A program made the position numbers and the translations under genes. The notes under the pieces are model-generated. The model was not told the DNA's origin and ran no database searches. It was given only the letters and a program-made list of their open reading frames with translations. Positions 1 through 9,066 of a stretch of DNA of 64,000 nt are shown here, in pieces (the stretch's first letter is position 1; each line of letters begins with the position of its first letter). The stretch is from Musicola paradisiaca NCPPB 2511 (lineage in GTDB: Bacteria > Pseudomonadota > Gammaproteobacteria > Enterobacterales > Enterobacteriaceae), in the NCBI RefSeq assembly GCF_000400505.1, contig NZ_CM001857.1, forward strand, positions 4,024,274 to 4,088,273. The letters run 5' to 3'.

Positions 1-755
1 TGCTGGCGGTATTTTTCCCTGCGCTCTTCACCCATCGGGCCGCCGATGAGATGGATATCAGCGCCGTACTGCAGGCGCCCGATGCGGCGCATTGGTTCGG
101 CACCGATGCGCTCGGCCGGGATGTCTTCGCCCGCGTGGTTCACGGTACCTCGTTGTCGTTGAGTATCGGCGTGGGCGCCATGCTGATCGCCTGCCTGGGC
201 GGGATCCTGTTCGGCACGCTGTCGGCGCTGGCGCCGGCCGCCGTGCAGCGCGTACTGGTACGTCTGCTGGATATCATGCTGGCCTTCCCGGAACTGCTGC
301 TGGCATTGCTGGTTATCGCCGTGCTGGGCCGCGGCCCGGAGAACACGCTGCTGGCGGTCGGGTTATCCGGCGTCGCCGGTTACGCCCGGCTGGTACGTTC
401 GCAGGTGTTACAGGTGAAGCTGTCCGGTTATGTGGAACACGCCATCGCGTTGGGCGAACACCCGTTGTATATCATCGTCCGGCACATCATCCCCAACACT
501 CTGCGCCCGCTGCTGATCCTCGCCACCATCGGCGTCGGCCATGCGGTGCTCGCCGCCTCTGCGCTGAGTTTTCTCGGTCTGGGCGTCGTTCCCCCAACCG
601 CGGAATGGGGCGCGCTGCTGGCGGATGGCCGCAATTTTCTGGATATCGCCCCCTGGGTCAGCCTGTTCCCGGCGACCGTCGTCGCCCTGTCGGTCATCGT
701 CATCACCCTGCTGGGGCGTCGCTTGCAGGCTATTCTCGCCAGAGGGGAAGTATGA
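1..755 (+). CDS. Peptide/nickel-type ABC transporter permease (DppC-like), 5' end cut by window edge
   Basis: Inner-membrane permease of a peptide/nickel-type (BPD_transp_1, DppC-like) ABC importer. The reading frame is open from base 3, so the true start lies outside the window. Visible family features are the LGTDxLGRD-type segment (here 'FGTDALGRDVFARVVHG'), hydrophobic helices, the EAA-like loop around 'EHAIALGEHPLYIIVRHIIPN' and the C-terminal 'SFLGLGVVPPTAEWG'. The last codons overlap the start of the following ATPase gene (ATGA), so the two are co-transcribed and probably translationally coupled. The substrate cannot be read from sequence; the neighbouring rhamnose genes on the opposite strand do not imply sugar transport. 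Confidence 0.9.
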   Translation, partial: LAVFFPALFTHRAADEMDISAVLQAPDAAHWFGTDALGRDVFARVVHGTSLSLSIGVGAMLIACLGGILFGTLSALAPAAVQRVLVRLLDIMLAFPELLLALLVIAVLGRGPENTLLAVGLSGVAGYARLVRSQVLQVKLSGYVEHAIALGEHPLYIIVRHIIPNTLRPLLILATIGVGHAVLAASALSFLGLGVVPPTAEWGALLADGRNFLDIAPWVSLFPATVVALSVIVITLLGRRLQAILARGEV

Positions 756-2443
756 GCCAAACGACAACGACAACAACGACAACACCGCCGCCGCTACTGC
801 GGGTCGCAAACCTGAACGTGACGTTCCCCAGCCCGACCGGGCCGGTGGAATCGGTACGCAATCTGTCGTTCCAGGTGAATCCCGGCGAAATACTGGCGCT
901 GGTCGGTGAATCCGGTTCCGGCAAATCGGTGACGGCCCGGACGCTGGTCGGACTGGCGGGCGAGCATGCGCAAGTGACGGCAGACGCCATCAAGTTGACG
1001 CGCCACGACGGTAGTCTCTGTGATTTACCAACGCTCGGCGATCGGCAATGGCGCCACATCCGCGGCCGGGAAATCGGCTTTGTTCTACAGGATGCGCTGG
1101 TCTCGCTCGATCCGCTGCGCAAAATCGGTCAAGAAGTGGCGGAGCCGCTGCTGACGCATAAATTGCTGCCGCGCGCCGAGGTACCGGCCCGCGTGGCGGA
1201 ACTGCTCCAGCAAGCCGGTATTCCCGATCCGCACATCCGCGCTGCGCAATACCCGCACGAACTCTCCGGTGGACTGCGCCAGCGAGCGCTGATCGCCACC
1301 GCGCTGGCGGGCGGCCCTAAACTACTGATCGCCGATGAGCCCACCACCGCGCTGGATGCCACCGTTTCACAGCAGGTGCTAAAGCTGTTTACTGCACTGG
1401 CGCAGGCCGGCCACGGCGTGTTGTTGATTACCCACGATCTGGCCGTGGTAGCCCAAATCGCCGATCGCGTGATGGTGATGCAAAAAGGCGCCCTGGTGGA
1501 AAGTGGCCCGACGCGCCAGATCCTGACATCGCCGCAGCATCCCTACACCCATCGTCTGCTGGCGGCGATCCCGACCGCCGCTACGCGCGGGAACTGGCTG
1601 GCGGGCGAGAACCCGCTGAGCCAGCACGCCGCCGCGCTGCTCTCGTCGTTATCGGAACAGACCGAACGCCCCGGGCAGGCGCTGCGGGTGGATGGCGTAT
1701 CGGTCAGCTTCAAACGGCCGGACGGCAGCCGGATGACGGCGGTCAACCGGCTCTCGCTCGTGCTGGAACGGGGTGAAACACTGGGCATCGTCGGCGAATC
1801 CGGCTCCGGCAAAACCACGTTGGGCAAAGTCATTCTGGCGCTACAACCGCCGGACGACGGCGAAGTCCTGCTCGGCGAATGCCCCTGGAGCGCGCTGCCC
1901 GAGCGGGAACGCCGCCCGCTGCGCGCCCGGATCCAAACCATTACGCAAGATCCGCTCAGTTCATTCGACCCGCAATTCACTGTCGAACACATTCTGCTGC
2001 AACCCTTGCGGCTGCGACGCGACCTTTCGCCGGAAGCCCGCCGGCAACGCATTCTGGCGCTGCTGGAACTGGTGGGATTATCGCCGACGCTGCTTTCCCG
2101 TCGGCCACGTTCGCTGTCCGGCGGCCAGCGTCAGCGTATTTCCATCGCGCAGGCGCTGGCGGCGGAGCCGGAGGTGCTGATCTGCGACGAGCCGGTGTCG
2201 GCGCTGGATGTCACCACACAGGCACAAGTGCTGGATTTGCTGGTGGCGCTGCAACAGAGACTCAGGTTGTCGATGGTTTTCATCTCCCACGATTTGGGCG
2301 TCGTGCAACATATGAGCCATCGCATTCTGGTGATGAAAAGCGGCGAAGTGGTGGAACGCGGCACGGTCGAACAGATTTTCACTCAGCCCCAGCATCCCTA
2401 CACCCGCCAATTGCTGTCAACGGTTGCCGATATCCACATCTGA
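752..2443 (+). CDS. Double-domain peptide-type ABC ATPase (DppD-DppF fusion, YejF-like)
   Basis: Cytoplasmic ATPase carrying both nucleotide-binding domains of a peptide-type importer in one 563-residue chain. The start is the ATG overlapping the permease stop; a longer upstream frame exists but is only a shadow of the permease. Domain 1 has Walker A GESGSGKS at about residues 52-59, signature LSGGL near 170 and Walker B LIADEP near 191. Domain 2 has GESGSGKT near 347, LSGGQ near 455 and LICDEP near 475. Each half ends with the oligopeptide-family 'QHPYT' motif. The N-terminus holds a run of eight Thr codons built from ACA/ACG repeats, a possible slippage site. The 3' end overlaps rhaR convergently by 27 bases. 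Confidence 0.93.
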   Translation: MSQTTTTTTTTPPPLLRVANLNVTFPSPTGPVESVRNLSFQVNPGEILALVGESGSGKSVTARTLVGLAGEHAQVTADAIKLTRHDGSLCDLPTLGDRQWRHIRGREIGFVLQDALVSLDPLRKIGQEVAEPLLTHKLLPRAEVPARVAELLQQAGIPDPHIRAAQYPHELSGGLRQRALIATALAGGPKLLIADEPTTALDATVSQQVLKLFTALAQAGHGVLLITHDLAVVAQIADRVMVMQKGALVESGPTRQILTSPQHPYTHRLLAAIPTAATRGNWLAGENPLSQHAAALLSSLSEQTERPGQALRVDGVSVSFKRPDGSRMTAVNRLSLVLERGETLGIVGESGSGKTTLGKVILALQPPDDGEVLLGECPWSALPERERRPLRARIQTITQDPLSSFDPQFTVEHILLQPLRLRRDLSPEARRQRILALLELVGLSPTLLSRRPRSLSGGQRQRISIAQALAAEPEVLICDEPVSALDVTTQAQVLDLLVALQQRLRLSMVFISHDLGVVQHMSHRILVMKSGEVVERGTVEQIFTQPQHPYTRQLLSTVADIHI

Positions 2444-3307
2444 ACAAGCCGTACCGGCAACGCTCCGAGTTTGAAAACGTTGCCGGTAACTGCTGGGCGT
2501 CACGCCAAACGCCTGATGGAATACCACCGAAAAATAGTTACTGTCGTCAAAACCGCATTGCGCCGCCACCTCGCTGATGGTCTGACGGTCATAACGCAAC
2601 AGCTCCATCGCCCGGCACAGCCGTAGCTGGCGCAGATACTGCGAAACGCTCATACCGGTTTGCTGTTTGAAGCGACTGCGCAGGCTGCGCAGGCTGAACC
2701 CATATTGCTGACAAAACGCCTCCAGCCGGAAAGGCTGGGCGATGCTGTCCCGCAGCGCATTCATCAACAGGTCAAGCTGATGGGCATCCGCCAGTTGCGT
2801 CTCGCCGGGCGCGTGACGATAGCGCAGCGCCAGCAGCGCGATTTGCATCAGCAGCACTTCGCTCAGTTGCAACGATAGCGGATCGGACTTCATGCACTCC
2901 TGCGTCAAGGACTCCACCCGATCGCGGATAATCGCCATCCCCTGCTCCCCTAACCGCCAATAGCGTTGCTGTTGCGCCACCCCACCGTCCGGCAGCAGGT
3001 TCTGCCAGTCGGTGGGCAAGGTCAGGCGCGGGCGAATATACAGAATATTGTCCAGTTCCAGTGCATGAACGGATTCGTAGCTGTGGCGATCGTCGGCGGT
3101 CACATAAAACAGGTCGCCGCAGGTAATGCGATAAGGGACGTCGTTCCAGATATGCAGGCCGTTACCGCGCCAGACAATCACCAGCTCGTCGAAATCGTGA
3201 TGATGCAGCGGGAACGCAGACTGAGGGCTGCGTTCCGCTACCGTGACCGCATTTTTTTCGGTCAGGAAATAATCTTCTGTTTGTAACTTAAGGCCGCGAG
3301 ATTGCAC
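2417..3307 (-). CDS. rhaR: AraC-family L-rhamnose regulator RhaR
   Basis: Rhamnose-responsive activator that in E. coli turns on rhaSR. The 296-residue protein matches E. coli RhaR closely at the N-terminus ('ELVIVWRGNGLH', 'YRITCGDLFYVTADDRHSY') and has a C-terminal AraC helix-turn-helix pair ending 'VAAQCGFDDSNYFSVVF'. It lies 72 bases downstream of rhaS in the same orientation, the standard rhaS-rhaR order. Alternative starts within the first few codons cannot be excluded. The gene ends inside the convergent ABC ATPase gene. Confidence 0.95.
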   Translation of the reverse strand: MQSRGLKLQTEDYFLTEKNAVTVAERSPQSAFPLHHHDFDELVIVWRGNGLHIWNDVPYRITCGDLFYVTADDRHSYESVHALELDNILYIRPRLTLPTDWQNLLPDGGVAQQQRYWRLGEQGMAIIRDRVESLTQECMKSDPLSLQLSEVLLMQIALLALRYRHAPGETQLADAHQLDLLMNALRDSIAQPFRLEAFCQQYGFSLRSLRSRFKQQTGMSVSQYLRQLRLCRAMELLRYDRQTISEVAAQCGFDDSNYFSVVFHQAFGVTPSSYRQRFQTRSVAGTACSDVDIGNR

Positions 3308-3379
3308 GCTCTCTTACACCTGTCTCTGCCAGAGAGTGCCCGCCACCGTCGCAACGGATCGCGCCTGACGGCGGGCTAC

Positions 3380-4225
3380 CTACTGGATGGTTTCCTCATG
3401 CTGCGCCCGATGACGCAGCGATTTGGGTGCCAACGAGAACGCCTTGCGAAACTGCGTCGAAAAATGGTTGCTGTCGCTAAAGCCGCAATCATGGGCGATG
3501 GTGGTGATGGAATCGTCGCTCTGCTGCAAACGACGGCGGGCCTCCAGCAAACGCAGACGGTTCAAATAACGCTGCGGCGTCATACCGGTGTGCTGCTTGA
3601 GCTGCCGATGCATCGTGCGCAACGACAGCGAAAAACGCTCCGCCAACGCATCCCAGTTCACTTCCTCGCAGAAATTATTCTGCAACCAGCCCAACAACGC
3701 CTGAATCCCCTGCGCTGCGCTGCCGTCGCTCTGGGTACGGAATCCTTTTTGCCGCAACAGCACCAGAATCTGCAGGAACAGGCTTTCACTGGTAGCGATG
3801 TCCTCCGGACGCTCGCTGCGGGCCTGCCCGGCCAGTTGCAGAATCAGCTGTTTTACCTGCTGCCGGGTTCCGTTGTTGACCTGCCATTGCCCCAGCCATT
3901 CGCCGTTCGGGCCGTAAGGCAGAAACGGCGCGATGTCGGACAGAAAGCGAAAGCCGCGCGGCGAGCGATACAGCACGTTGGTCAGGTGCAGTTCCTCGAC
4001 CTGCTCGAACAGGTGACGGTCGTTGTCGCGCACGAAAAACACCGCGCCGCTGCACAACACATAGGGTTGATCGTTGAATACGTGCACCCCGGCGCCCTGA
4101 TCCACCACCACAATCTCCCAAAAATCGTGGTAATGCTCCGGAAATGCGCTCTGGGGCATACGAGGTTCCACCGCCACCGTCGTCGCCTGCGAAACAAAAA
4201 ACTCATCGCCATGAAGTATCGTCAT
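3380..4225 (-). CDS. rhaS: AraC-family L-rhamnose operon activator RhaS
   Basis: Transcription activator of rhaBAD (and rhaT in E. coli) in response to L-rhamnose. The 281-residue product shares long identical runs with E. coli RhaS, for example 'FPEHYHDFWEIVVVDQG' and 'LTNVLYRSPRGF'. The C-terminal AraC-type DNA-binding domain is visible as 'IAHDCGFSDSNHFSTQFRKAF'. It is transcribed divergently from rhaB across a 334-base regulatory region containing CRP-like sites, and is followed by rhaR. Distinguished from rhaR by its 'DRHLFEQVEELHLTN' region. Confidence 0.96.
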   Translation of the reverse strand: MTILHGDEFFVSQATTVAVEPRMPQSAFPEHYHDFWEIVVVDQGAGVHVFNDQPYVLCSGAVFFVRDNDRHLFEQVEELHLTNVLYRSPRGFRFLSDIAPFLPYGPNGEWLGQWQVNNGTRQQVKQLILQLAGQARSERPEDIATSESLFLQILVLLRQKGFRTQSDGSAAQGIQALLGWLQNNFCEEVNWDALAERFSLSLRTMHRQLKQHTGMTPQRYLNRLRLLEARRRLQQSDDSITTIAHDCGFSDSNHFSTQFRKAFSLAPKSLRHRAQHEETIQ

Positions 4226-4385
4226 GTTGCCCCTCCGCCTGCGGCTATTGCCAGACTGTTACGTCGGTAAACCGATAGTCTGTGAACGATAGTAGCCAGT
4301 GCCGGGCACCCACGCCTTAAAATAGCGCCGCGCCCCGGCCGGAACGATGTCATTTTTTCAAGATCGTGCCGTTAAATTACTGAAA

Positions 4386-4401
4386 TGTGGGTAGGATCAC
4401 A
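4386..4401. promoter_or_regulatory. CRP-binding site, distal (rha region)
   Basis: TGTGG-N6-TCACA, flanked by AAA on the left, is one mismatch from the CRP core TGTGA-N6-TCACA. It sits between the divergent rhaS and rhaB genes, which are CRP-dependent in E. coli. Confidence 0.65.
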
Positions 4402-4431
4402 GGTGTTTTCTCCGCGATCCCCGCCCTGGAA

Positions 4432-4447
4432 TGTGAGCGATTTCACC
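4432..4447. promoter_or_regulatory. CRP-binding site, proximal to rhaB
   Basis: TGTGA-N6-TCACC, one mismatch from the CRP core. Its centre is 46 bases from the centre of the distal site, close to four helical turns plus a fraction. Likely involved in catabolite control of rhaB and possibly rhaS. Confidence 0.6.
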
Positions 4448-4559
4448 GTCAGCTTTGCCATTTTGCCAACCCGTTTTCACAGATGGCACTCACCCAAAGG
4501 TGCGCCCCGACTATCTTCCCTACACTGCCCGACATAACAGAACGACAAGGGAACGGGCA

Positions 4560-6032
4560 ATGGCGATAACACACAGCGTAGCGGTCGATCTCGGCGCATC
4601 CAGCGGAAGGGTCATGCTGGCGTCGCTGGACACGGACACCCAGCGTCTCTCGCTGGAGGAGATCCACCGTTTCAGCAATCGTCTGGTGGTTGATCACGGG
4701 CATCACCTGTGGGATCTGGACGCACTGGAGCGGCACATTTTGCAAGGTCTGAATACAGTGGATCGGCGCGGGATCCGGCCAGCCAGCATCGGCATCGACA
4801 GCTGGGGAGTCGATATGGTGGCGCTGGATCGACAGGGCCAGCGTATCGGGCCGCCCTATTCCTATCGGGATCACCGCACCGACGGCGTGATGGCGCAGGT
4901 CATCGCCGACCTCGGACGCGACACCCTCTATCGTCACACCGGCATTCAGTTTCTGCCGTTCAACACCCTTTACCAGCTCCGGGCGCTGCGCCAGCAGCAA
5001 CCGGAATATTGGGCGCAAATCGCGCACCTGCTGATGATCCCCGACTACTTTCACTATCGGCTGACCGGCAGGATGGCGAGCGAATACACCAACGCTACCA
5101 CCACCCAGATGCTGAATCTGACCCGCGGTGACTGGGATCCGCTGCTGCTGGATTACCTCGGCATCCAAGCACACTGGCTGCCGGCACCTAGCCAGCCCGG
5201 CGATCCTCTGGGCGACTGGCTCGCCCCCAGCGGCGCCCGCATCCCGGTGATTGCCGTCGCCAGTCACGACACCGCCAGCGCGGTGGTCGCCACCCCGTTG
5301 AACGATGACGACAGCGCCTACCTCAGCTCCGGCACCTGGTCGCTTATCGGCATCGAAAGCCAGACGCCGTTCATCAGTGACCGCGCGATGGCCGCCAACA
5401 TCACCAATGAAGGCGGAACCAACGGGCGTTATCGCGTCCTGAAAAACATCATGGGGCTGTGGCTACTGCAACGCATCAGCCAGGAACAGCAGGTGAGCGA
5501 TCTGCCGGCGCTGTTGGAGGCGGCGGAACAGGAAACCGGCTTCGCCAGCCTTATCAATCCGAACGACGAGCGCTTCATCAATCCGCCGTCCATGAGCGAG
5601 GCGATCCGCGATTTTTGCCGCGAGCACCGGCAACCGGTGCCGCAAACGTCTGCCGCGATGACGCGCTGCATCATGGATAGTCTGGCGCTCGGCTACCGGC
5701 AGGGCCTGCTGACGCTGGCGTCGCTGCGTCAGTCGCCGATCCGCCGTCTGCATGTGGTGGGCGGCGGCTGCCAGAACCGGCTGCTGAATCAGCTTTGCGC
5801 CGATGTGTGCCAGATTCCGGTGGTGGCCGGCCCGGTAGAAGCCTCCACTCTCGGCAATATCGGCTGCCAGCTGATCGCCCAGGGCGAAGTGGCCGATCTG
5901 GCGGCGTTCCGTCGCTTGCTGCCCGACAGTTTCCCGCTGCAACACTATACCCCCCGTCAGGATATTGATTTCACTGGCCATTGGCGCCGTTTCCAGGCGC
6001 TTTGCCAGATTAATGAGGAACTCACCGTATGA
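4560..6032 (+). CDS. rhaB: L-rhamnulokinase RhaB
   Basis: Phosphorylates L-rhamnulose to L-rhamnulose 1-phosphate (FGGY kinase family). The 490-residue length matches E. coli RhaB (489). Conserved blocks include '[16 protein letters not shown]' at the N-terminus, '[16 protein letters not shown]', '[11 protein letters not shown]' and '[17 protein letters not shown]' near the C-terminus. An in-frame extension upstream exists, but the ATG at 4560 is preferred because it has an AAGGGAA ribosome-binding site and aligns with the E. coli start. The stop overlaps the rhaA start (ATGA). Confidence 0.97.
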   Translation: MAITHSVAVDLGASSGRVMLASLDTDTQRLSLEEIHRFSNRLVVDHGHHLWDLDALERHILQGLNTVDRRGIRPASIGIDSWGVDMVALDRQGQRIGPPYSYRDHRTDGVMAQVIADLGRDTLYRHTGIQFLPFNTLYQLRALRQQQPEYWAQIAHLLMIPDYFHYRLTGRMASEYTNATTTQMLNLTRGDWDPLLLDYLGIQAHWLPAPSQPGDPLGDWLAPSGARIPVIAVASHDTASAVVATPLNDDDSAYLSSGTWSLIGIESQTPFISDRAMAANITNEGGTNGRYRVLKNIMGLWLLQRISQEQQVSDLPALLEAAEQETGFASLINPNDERFINPPSMSEAIRDFCREHRQPVPQTSAAMTRCIMDSLALGYRQGLLTLASLRQSPIRRLHVVGGGCQNRLLNQLCADVCQIPVVAGPVEASTLGNIGCQLIAQGEVADLAAFRRLLPDSFPLQHYTPRQDIDFTGHWRRFQALCQINEELTV

Positions 6033-7285
6033 ATACAGCCATTGAAACCGCCTGGCGTCTGGCACAAGAACGCTATGCCAAACTGAACGTGGATGTGGAC
6101 GCGGCCTTGCGTCGGCTCGACCAGATCCCCGTCTCCATGCACTGCTGGCAGGGAGACGACGTCGCCGGTTTTGAACAGCAGGGCGGCGCATTGACCGGCG
6201 GCATTCAGGCCACCGGCAACTACCCCGGCAAGGCGCGCAACGCCGACGAACTGCGCGCCGATCTGGAACAGGCGCTGCGCCTGATACCCGGCCCCAAGCG
6301 ATTGAATCTGCACGCCATTTATCTGGAATCGGATACACCGGTGGCGCGTAACGCCATCGAGCCGCGCCACTTCAGCCGCTGGGTGGACTGGGCGCGGGAA
6401 AACGCGCTGGGGCTGGACTTCAATCCGACCTGTTTCTCTCATCCGCTCAGCAGCGACGGCTTTACCCTGTCGCACCCGGATGAAAACATACGCCGCTTTT
6501 GGATTGAACACTGCCAGGCCAGCCGCCGCATTTCCGCCTATTTCGGCCGCGAGCTGGGCACGCCGTCGATCATGAACATCTGGATCCCGGACGGCATGAA
6601 AGATCTGACCGTCGATCGTCTGGCGTTTCGCCAGCGCTTGTTGAACGCATTAGACGACGTCATCGCCGAGCGGTTGGATCCGGCCCACCACATCGACGCC
6701 GTAGAAAGCAAGCTGTTCGGCCTGGGCGCCGAAAGCTTCACCGTCGGCTCCAACGAATTCTACCTGGGCTACGCCACCCGCCGTCAGACCGCGCTCTGTC
6801 TGGATGCCGGCCACTTTCATCCCACGGAGGTCATCTCCGATAAGATTTCCAGCGCCAGCCTGTTCGTTCCCCGCCTGCTGCTGCACGTCAGTCGCCCGGT
6901 GCGCTGGGACAGCGACCATGTGGTGCTGCTGGATGATGAAACCCAGGCCATCGCCCACGAGATCGTGCGCCACGGTCTGTTCGACCGGGTTCATATCGGG
7001 CTGGATTTCTTTGACGCCTCCATCAACCGCATCGCGGCCTGGGTGATCGGCACCCGCAACATGAAAAAAGCGTTGCTGCGCGCACTGCTGGAACCGACCG
7101 ACAGCCTGCGCAAACTGGAACAGAACGGCGACTACACCGCGCGTCTGGCGCTGCTGGAAGAACAAAAATCGCTGCCGTGGCAGGCCGTCTGGGAATACTA
7201 CTGCCAGCAGCAGGACGTCACGCCGGGCAGCGAATGGCTGCAAAGCGTGCGCGAGTATGAAACCACCGTCCTCCGTCAACGTTAA
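6029..7285 (+). CDS. rhaA: L-rhamnose isomerase RhaA
   Basis: Converts L-rhamnose to L-rhamnulose, a metal-dependent TIM-barrel isomerase in the cytoplasm. The 418-residue length is that of the enterobacterial enzyme (419). Typical segments are '[17 protein letters not shown]', 'LNLHAIYLE', '[12 protein letters not shown]' and '[11 protein letters not shown]', which carry metal and substrate residues. Start overlaps the rhaB stop by four bases, indicating coupled translation. rhaD follows after 13 bases. Confidence 0.97.
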   Translation: MNTAIETAWRLAQERYAKLNVDVDAALRRLDQIPVSMHCWQGDDVAGFEQQGGALTGGIQATGNYPGKARNADELRADLEQALRLIPGPKRLNLHAIYLESDTPVARNAIEPRHFSRWVDWARENALGLDFNPTCFSHPLSSDGFTLSHPDENIRRFWIEHCQASRRISAYFGRELGTPSIMNIWIPDGMKDLTVDRLAFRQRLLNALDDVIAERLDPAHHIDAVESKLFGLGAESFTVGSNEFYLGYATRRQTALCLDAGHFHPTEVISDKISSASLFVPRLLLHVSRPVRWDSDHVVLLDDETQAIAHEIVRHGLFDRVHIGLDFFDASINRIAAWVIGTRNMKKALLRALLEPTDSLRKLEQNGDYTARLALLEEQKSLPWQAVWEYYCQQQDVTPGSEWLQSVREYETTVLRQR

Positions 7286-7298
7286 GGAACACTGTGCT

Positions 7299-8123
7299 AT
7301 GCAATCCATTCTCTCTTCCTGGTTCGTCCAGGGCATGGTCAAGGCCACCGGCGACATGTGGCTCAAAGGCTGGGACGAACGCAACGGCGGCAACATCAGC
7401 CTGCGTCTGACGACCGAAGACATCACCCCCTACGAAAGCGATTTTTATCCCCAGCCGCGCCATGAAGCGCTGTCGCAGCCAATGCCCGAGCTGGCTAATG
7501 GCTGGTTTATCGTCACCGGCTCCGGCAAATTCTTCCGCAATGTGCCGCTGGATCCAGCGGAAAACCTGGTACTGCTGCAAGTGGATGCAAACGGCGCCGG
7601 CTATCGCATTTTCTGGGGGCTGACCGCCGGCGGCCTGCCCACCTCCGAACTGGCGGCGCACTTTCAGTCGCACATTGTGCGCATCGGGGTCAGCGGCGGG
7701 CGCGATCGGGTCATCATGCACTGCCACGCCACCAATTTGATTGCCCTCAGCTACGTGCTGGAACTGACCAGCGCTACGTTTACCCGCGAACTGTGGGAAG
7801 GCAGCACCGAGTGTCTGGTGGTCTTCCCTGACGGCGTCGGCATCGTGCCCTGGATGGTGCCCGGCACCGACGCCATTGGCACCGCCACCGCCGAACAGAT
7901 GCATCATCACTCGCTAGTGCTGTGGCCGTTCCATGGTATTTTCGGTACCGGCCCGTCACTGGATGATGCTTTCGGCCTGATCGATACCGCCGAGAAATCC
8001 GCTGAAATCATGGTGAAAGTCCGCGCGATGGGGGGGAAAAAGCAGACCATCAGCACCGAAGAACTGATAGCACTGGGCACACGCTTCGGCGTCAGCCCGA
8101 TGGCGTCAGCGCTAAAACAGTAA
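7299..8123 (+). CDS. rhaD: L-rhamnulose-1-phosphate aldolase RhaD
   Basis: Class II aldolase that cleaves L-rhamnulose 1-phosphate into dihydroxyacetone phosphate and L-lactaldehyde. The 274-residue product is the same length as E. coli RhaD and keeps '[14 protein letters not shown]', '[11 protein letters not shown]', the zinc ligand motif '[11 protein letters not shown]' and '[15 protein letters not shown]'. The start is the ATG at 7299 with AAGGA at 7284-7288; a start 14 codons earlier overlaps rhaA and lacks support. Confidence 0.97.
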   Translation: MQSILSSWFVQGMVKATGDMWLKGWDERNGGNISLRLTTEDITPYESDFYPQPRHEALSQPMPELANGWFIVTGSGKFFRNVPLDPAENLVLLQVDANGAGYRIFWGLTAGGLPTSELAAHFQSHIVRIGVSGGRDRVIMHCHATNLIALSYVLELTSATFTRELWEGSTECLVVFPDGVGIVPWMVPGTDAIGTATAEQMHHHSLVLWPFHGIFGTGPSLDDAFGLIDTAEKSAEIMVKVRAMGGKKQTISTEELIALGTRFGVSPMASALKQ

Positions 8124-8187
8124 GACACATCAACACCATAAGGCGGCGACGCTGACAAGACGACGCCGCCTGAACAGGATATGCACC

Positions 8188-8502
8188 ATGATAAGAAAAG
8201 CCTTTGTCATGCAGGTATTTCCAGAATGTCATGACGAGTATCAGCGTCGGCACGATGCCATCTGGCCGGAACTGACGGAAACACTGAAGTCGCACGGCGC
8301 GCACCACTACAGCATCTTCCTGGATAAGCAGCGTAATTTGCTGTTCGGCTACGTGGAGATTGAATCCGAAGAACGCTGGAATGCTATTGCACACACTGAA
8401 GCCTGCCGGCGCTGGTGGGAATACATGAAAGACGTAATGCCCGCCAATCCGGATGACAGCCCGATCAGCGAAGAATTACAGCCTGTTTTCTATCTTGAAT
8501 AA
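8188..8502 (+). CDS. rhaM: L-rhamnose mutarotase RhaM
   Basis: Interconverts alpha and beta anomers of L-rhamnose, feeding RhaA. The 104-residue protein matches E. coli RhaM in length and in '[20 protein letters not shown]', '[15 protein letters not shown]' and '[10 protein letters not shown]'. Last gene of the rhaBADM operon; the 64-base gap after rhaD contains an imperfect GC-rich inverted repeat. No rhamnose transporter gene (rhaT or ABC type) is present in the window, so uptake must be encoded elsewhere. Confidence 0.96.
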   Translation: MIRKAFVMQVFPECHDEYQRRHDAIWPELTETLKSHGAHHYSIFLDKQRNLLFGYVEIESEERWNAIAHTEACRRWWEYMKDVMPANPDDSPISEELQPVFYLE

Positions 8503-8505
8503 TCC

Positions 8506-8526
8506 ATCGGCGGGCAAACCGCCGAT
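8506..8526 (+). terminator. Hairpin after rhaM
   Basis: Perfect 8-base-pair stem ATCGGCGG/CCGCCGAT with a 5-base loop starts 3 bases after the rhaM stop. There is no following T-run, so it may be a Rho-aided terminator or an RNA-protecting hairpin. A second AT-rich hairpin (AAACGAT/ATCGTTT, 8611-8629) lies further downstream. Confidence 0.5.
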
Positions 8527-8630
8527 ATATCCACCGCCGCCTTCCTCATTGGTAAATCGTTATCCAATCAATATTGGCAATAAAATATTTTTATACGGCG
8601 AATAGCCGATAAACGATTTTTTATCGTTTT

Positions 8631-8753
8631 ATACCCGTCATACTTCACGTTGCAGGTATGTTGGCTGCGTTAGCTCACCCGAATCACTTACCTGAGTAAG
8701 TTCATCGGTTCACTCACTTGCCGCCTTCCTGCAACTCGAATGATTTGGGGTAT
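8631..8753. repeat. Palindromic intergenic repeat, about 123 bp
   Basis: The ends are imperfect inverted copies (left ATACCCGTCATACTTCACG..., right the reverse complement of ATACCCCAAATCATTCGAG...), both continuing into GTTGCAGG. The element resembles the 'ATACCCGTCATACTTC' intergenic repeat family I recall from Dickeya, Serratia and Yersinia. It occupies much of the 564-base interval between rhaM and the chemoreceptor gene; the rest (8754-9066) is AT-rich with no gene I can support and probably carries the chemoreceptor promoter. A decayed relative is at about 29577-29757. Confidence 0.75.
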
Positions 8754-9066
8754 ATTTAAATAAGCGCAAGATGAAATAAAAAAATAACCGGAATGCGATG
8801 CGACGCATAACACAATGTAGTAACCGCATGATCTATAAAAATGACTATTTTTGTCATGGCGCAATCCATAAGCAGATAAATATTGTTCGCCTGCCCGTCC
8901 GATACCCTTTCTTATCATGAAGATATTTTCTCTTATGGAATATAAAACCCTTGATTATTTATTAGGCCAATATTGCTATATCAGTCACACCCCAACCCAT
9001 CGGCAATAAAGTTACCTCCCAGAATGCCGTTACTTGATAAATCCATTCCCAGGAAAGCAAACCGCT

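Larger units (their letters stand above)
4226..4559. promoter_or_regulatory. Divergent rhaSR / rhaBADM control region
   Basis: Non-coding 334-base interval between rhaS (minus) and rhaB (plus). It contains two CRP-like sites, listed separately, 158 and 113 bases upstream of the rhaB start. RhaS and RhaR half-sites are expected here by analogy with E. coli but I could not assign them confidently. The ribosome-binding site of rhaB is the AAGGGAA just upstream of 4560. Confidence 0.75.

Noticed and set aside
92..751. Long in-frame extension of the double ATPase gene on the plus strand
   Set aside because: It is the shadow of the permease gene in another frame; the ATG at 752 has normal coupling with the permease stop.
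1379..1627. Small minus-strand frame inside the double ATPase gene
   Set aside because: Antisense shadow; no start signal or family.
3302..4270. Long plus-strand open frame across rhaS
   Set aside because: Antisense shadow of rhaS, which has strong homology on the minus strand.
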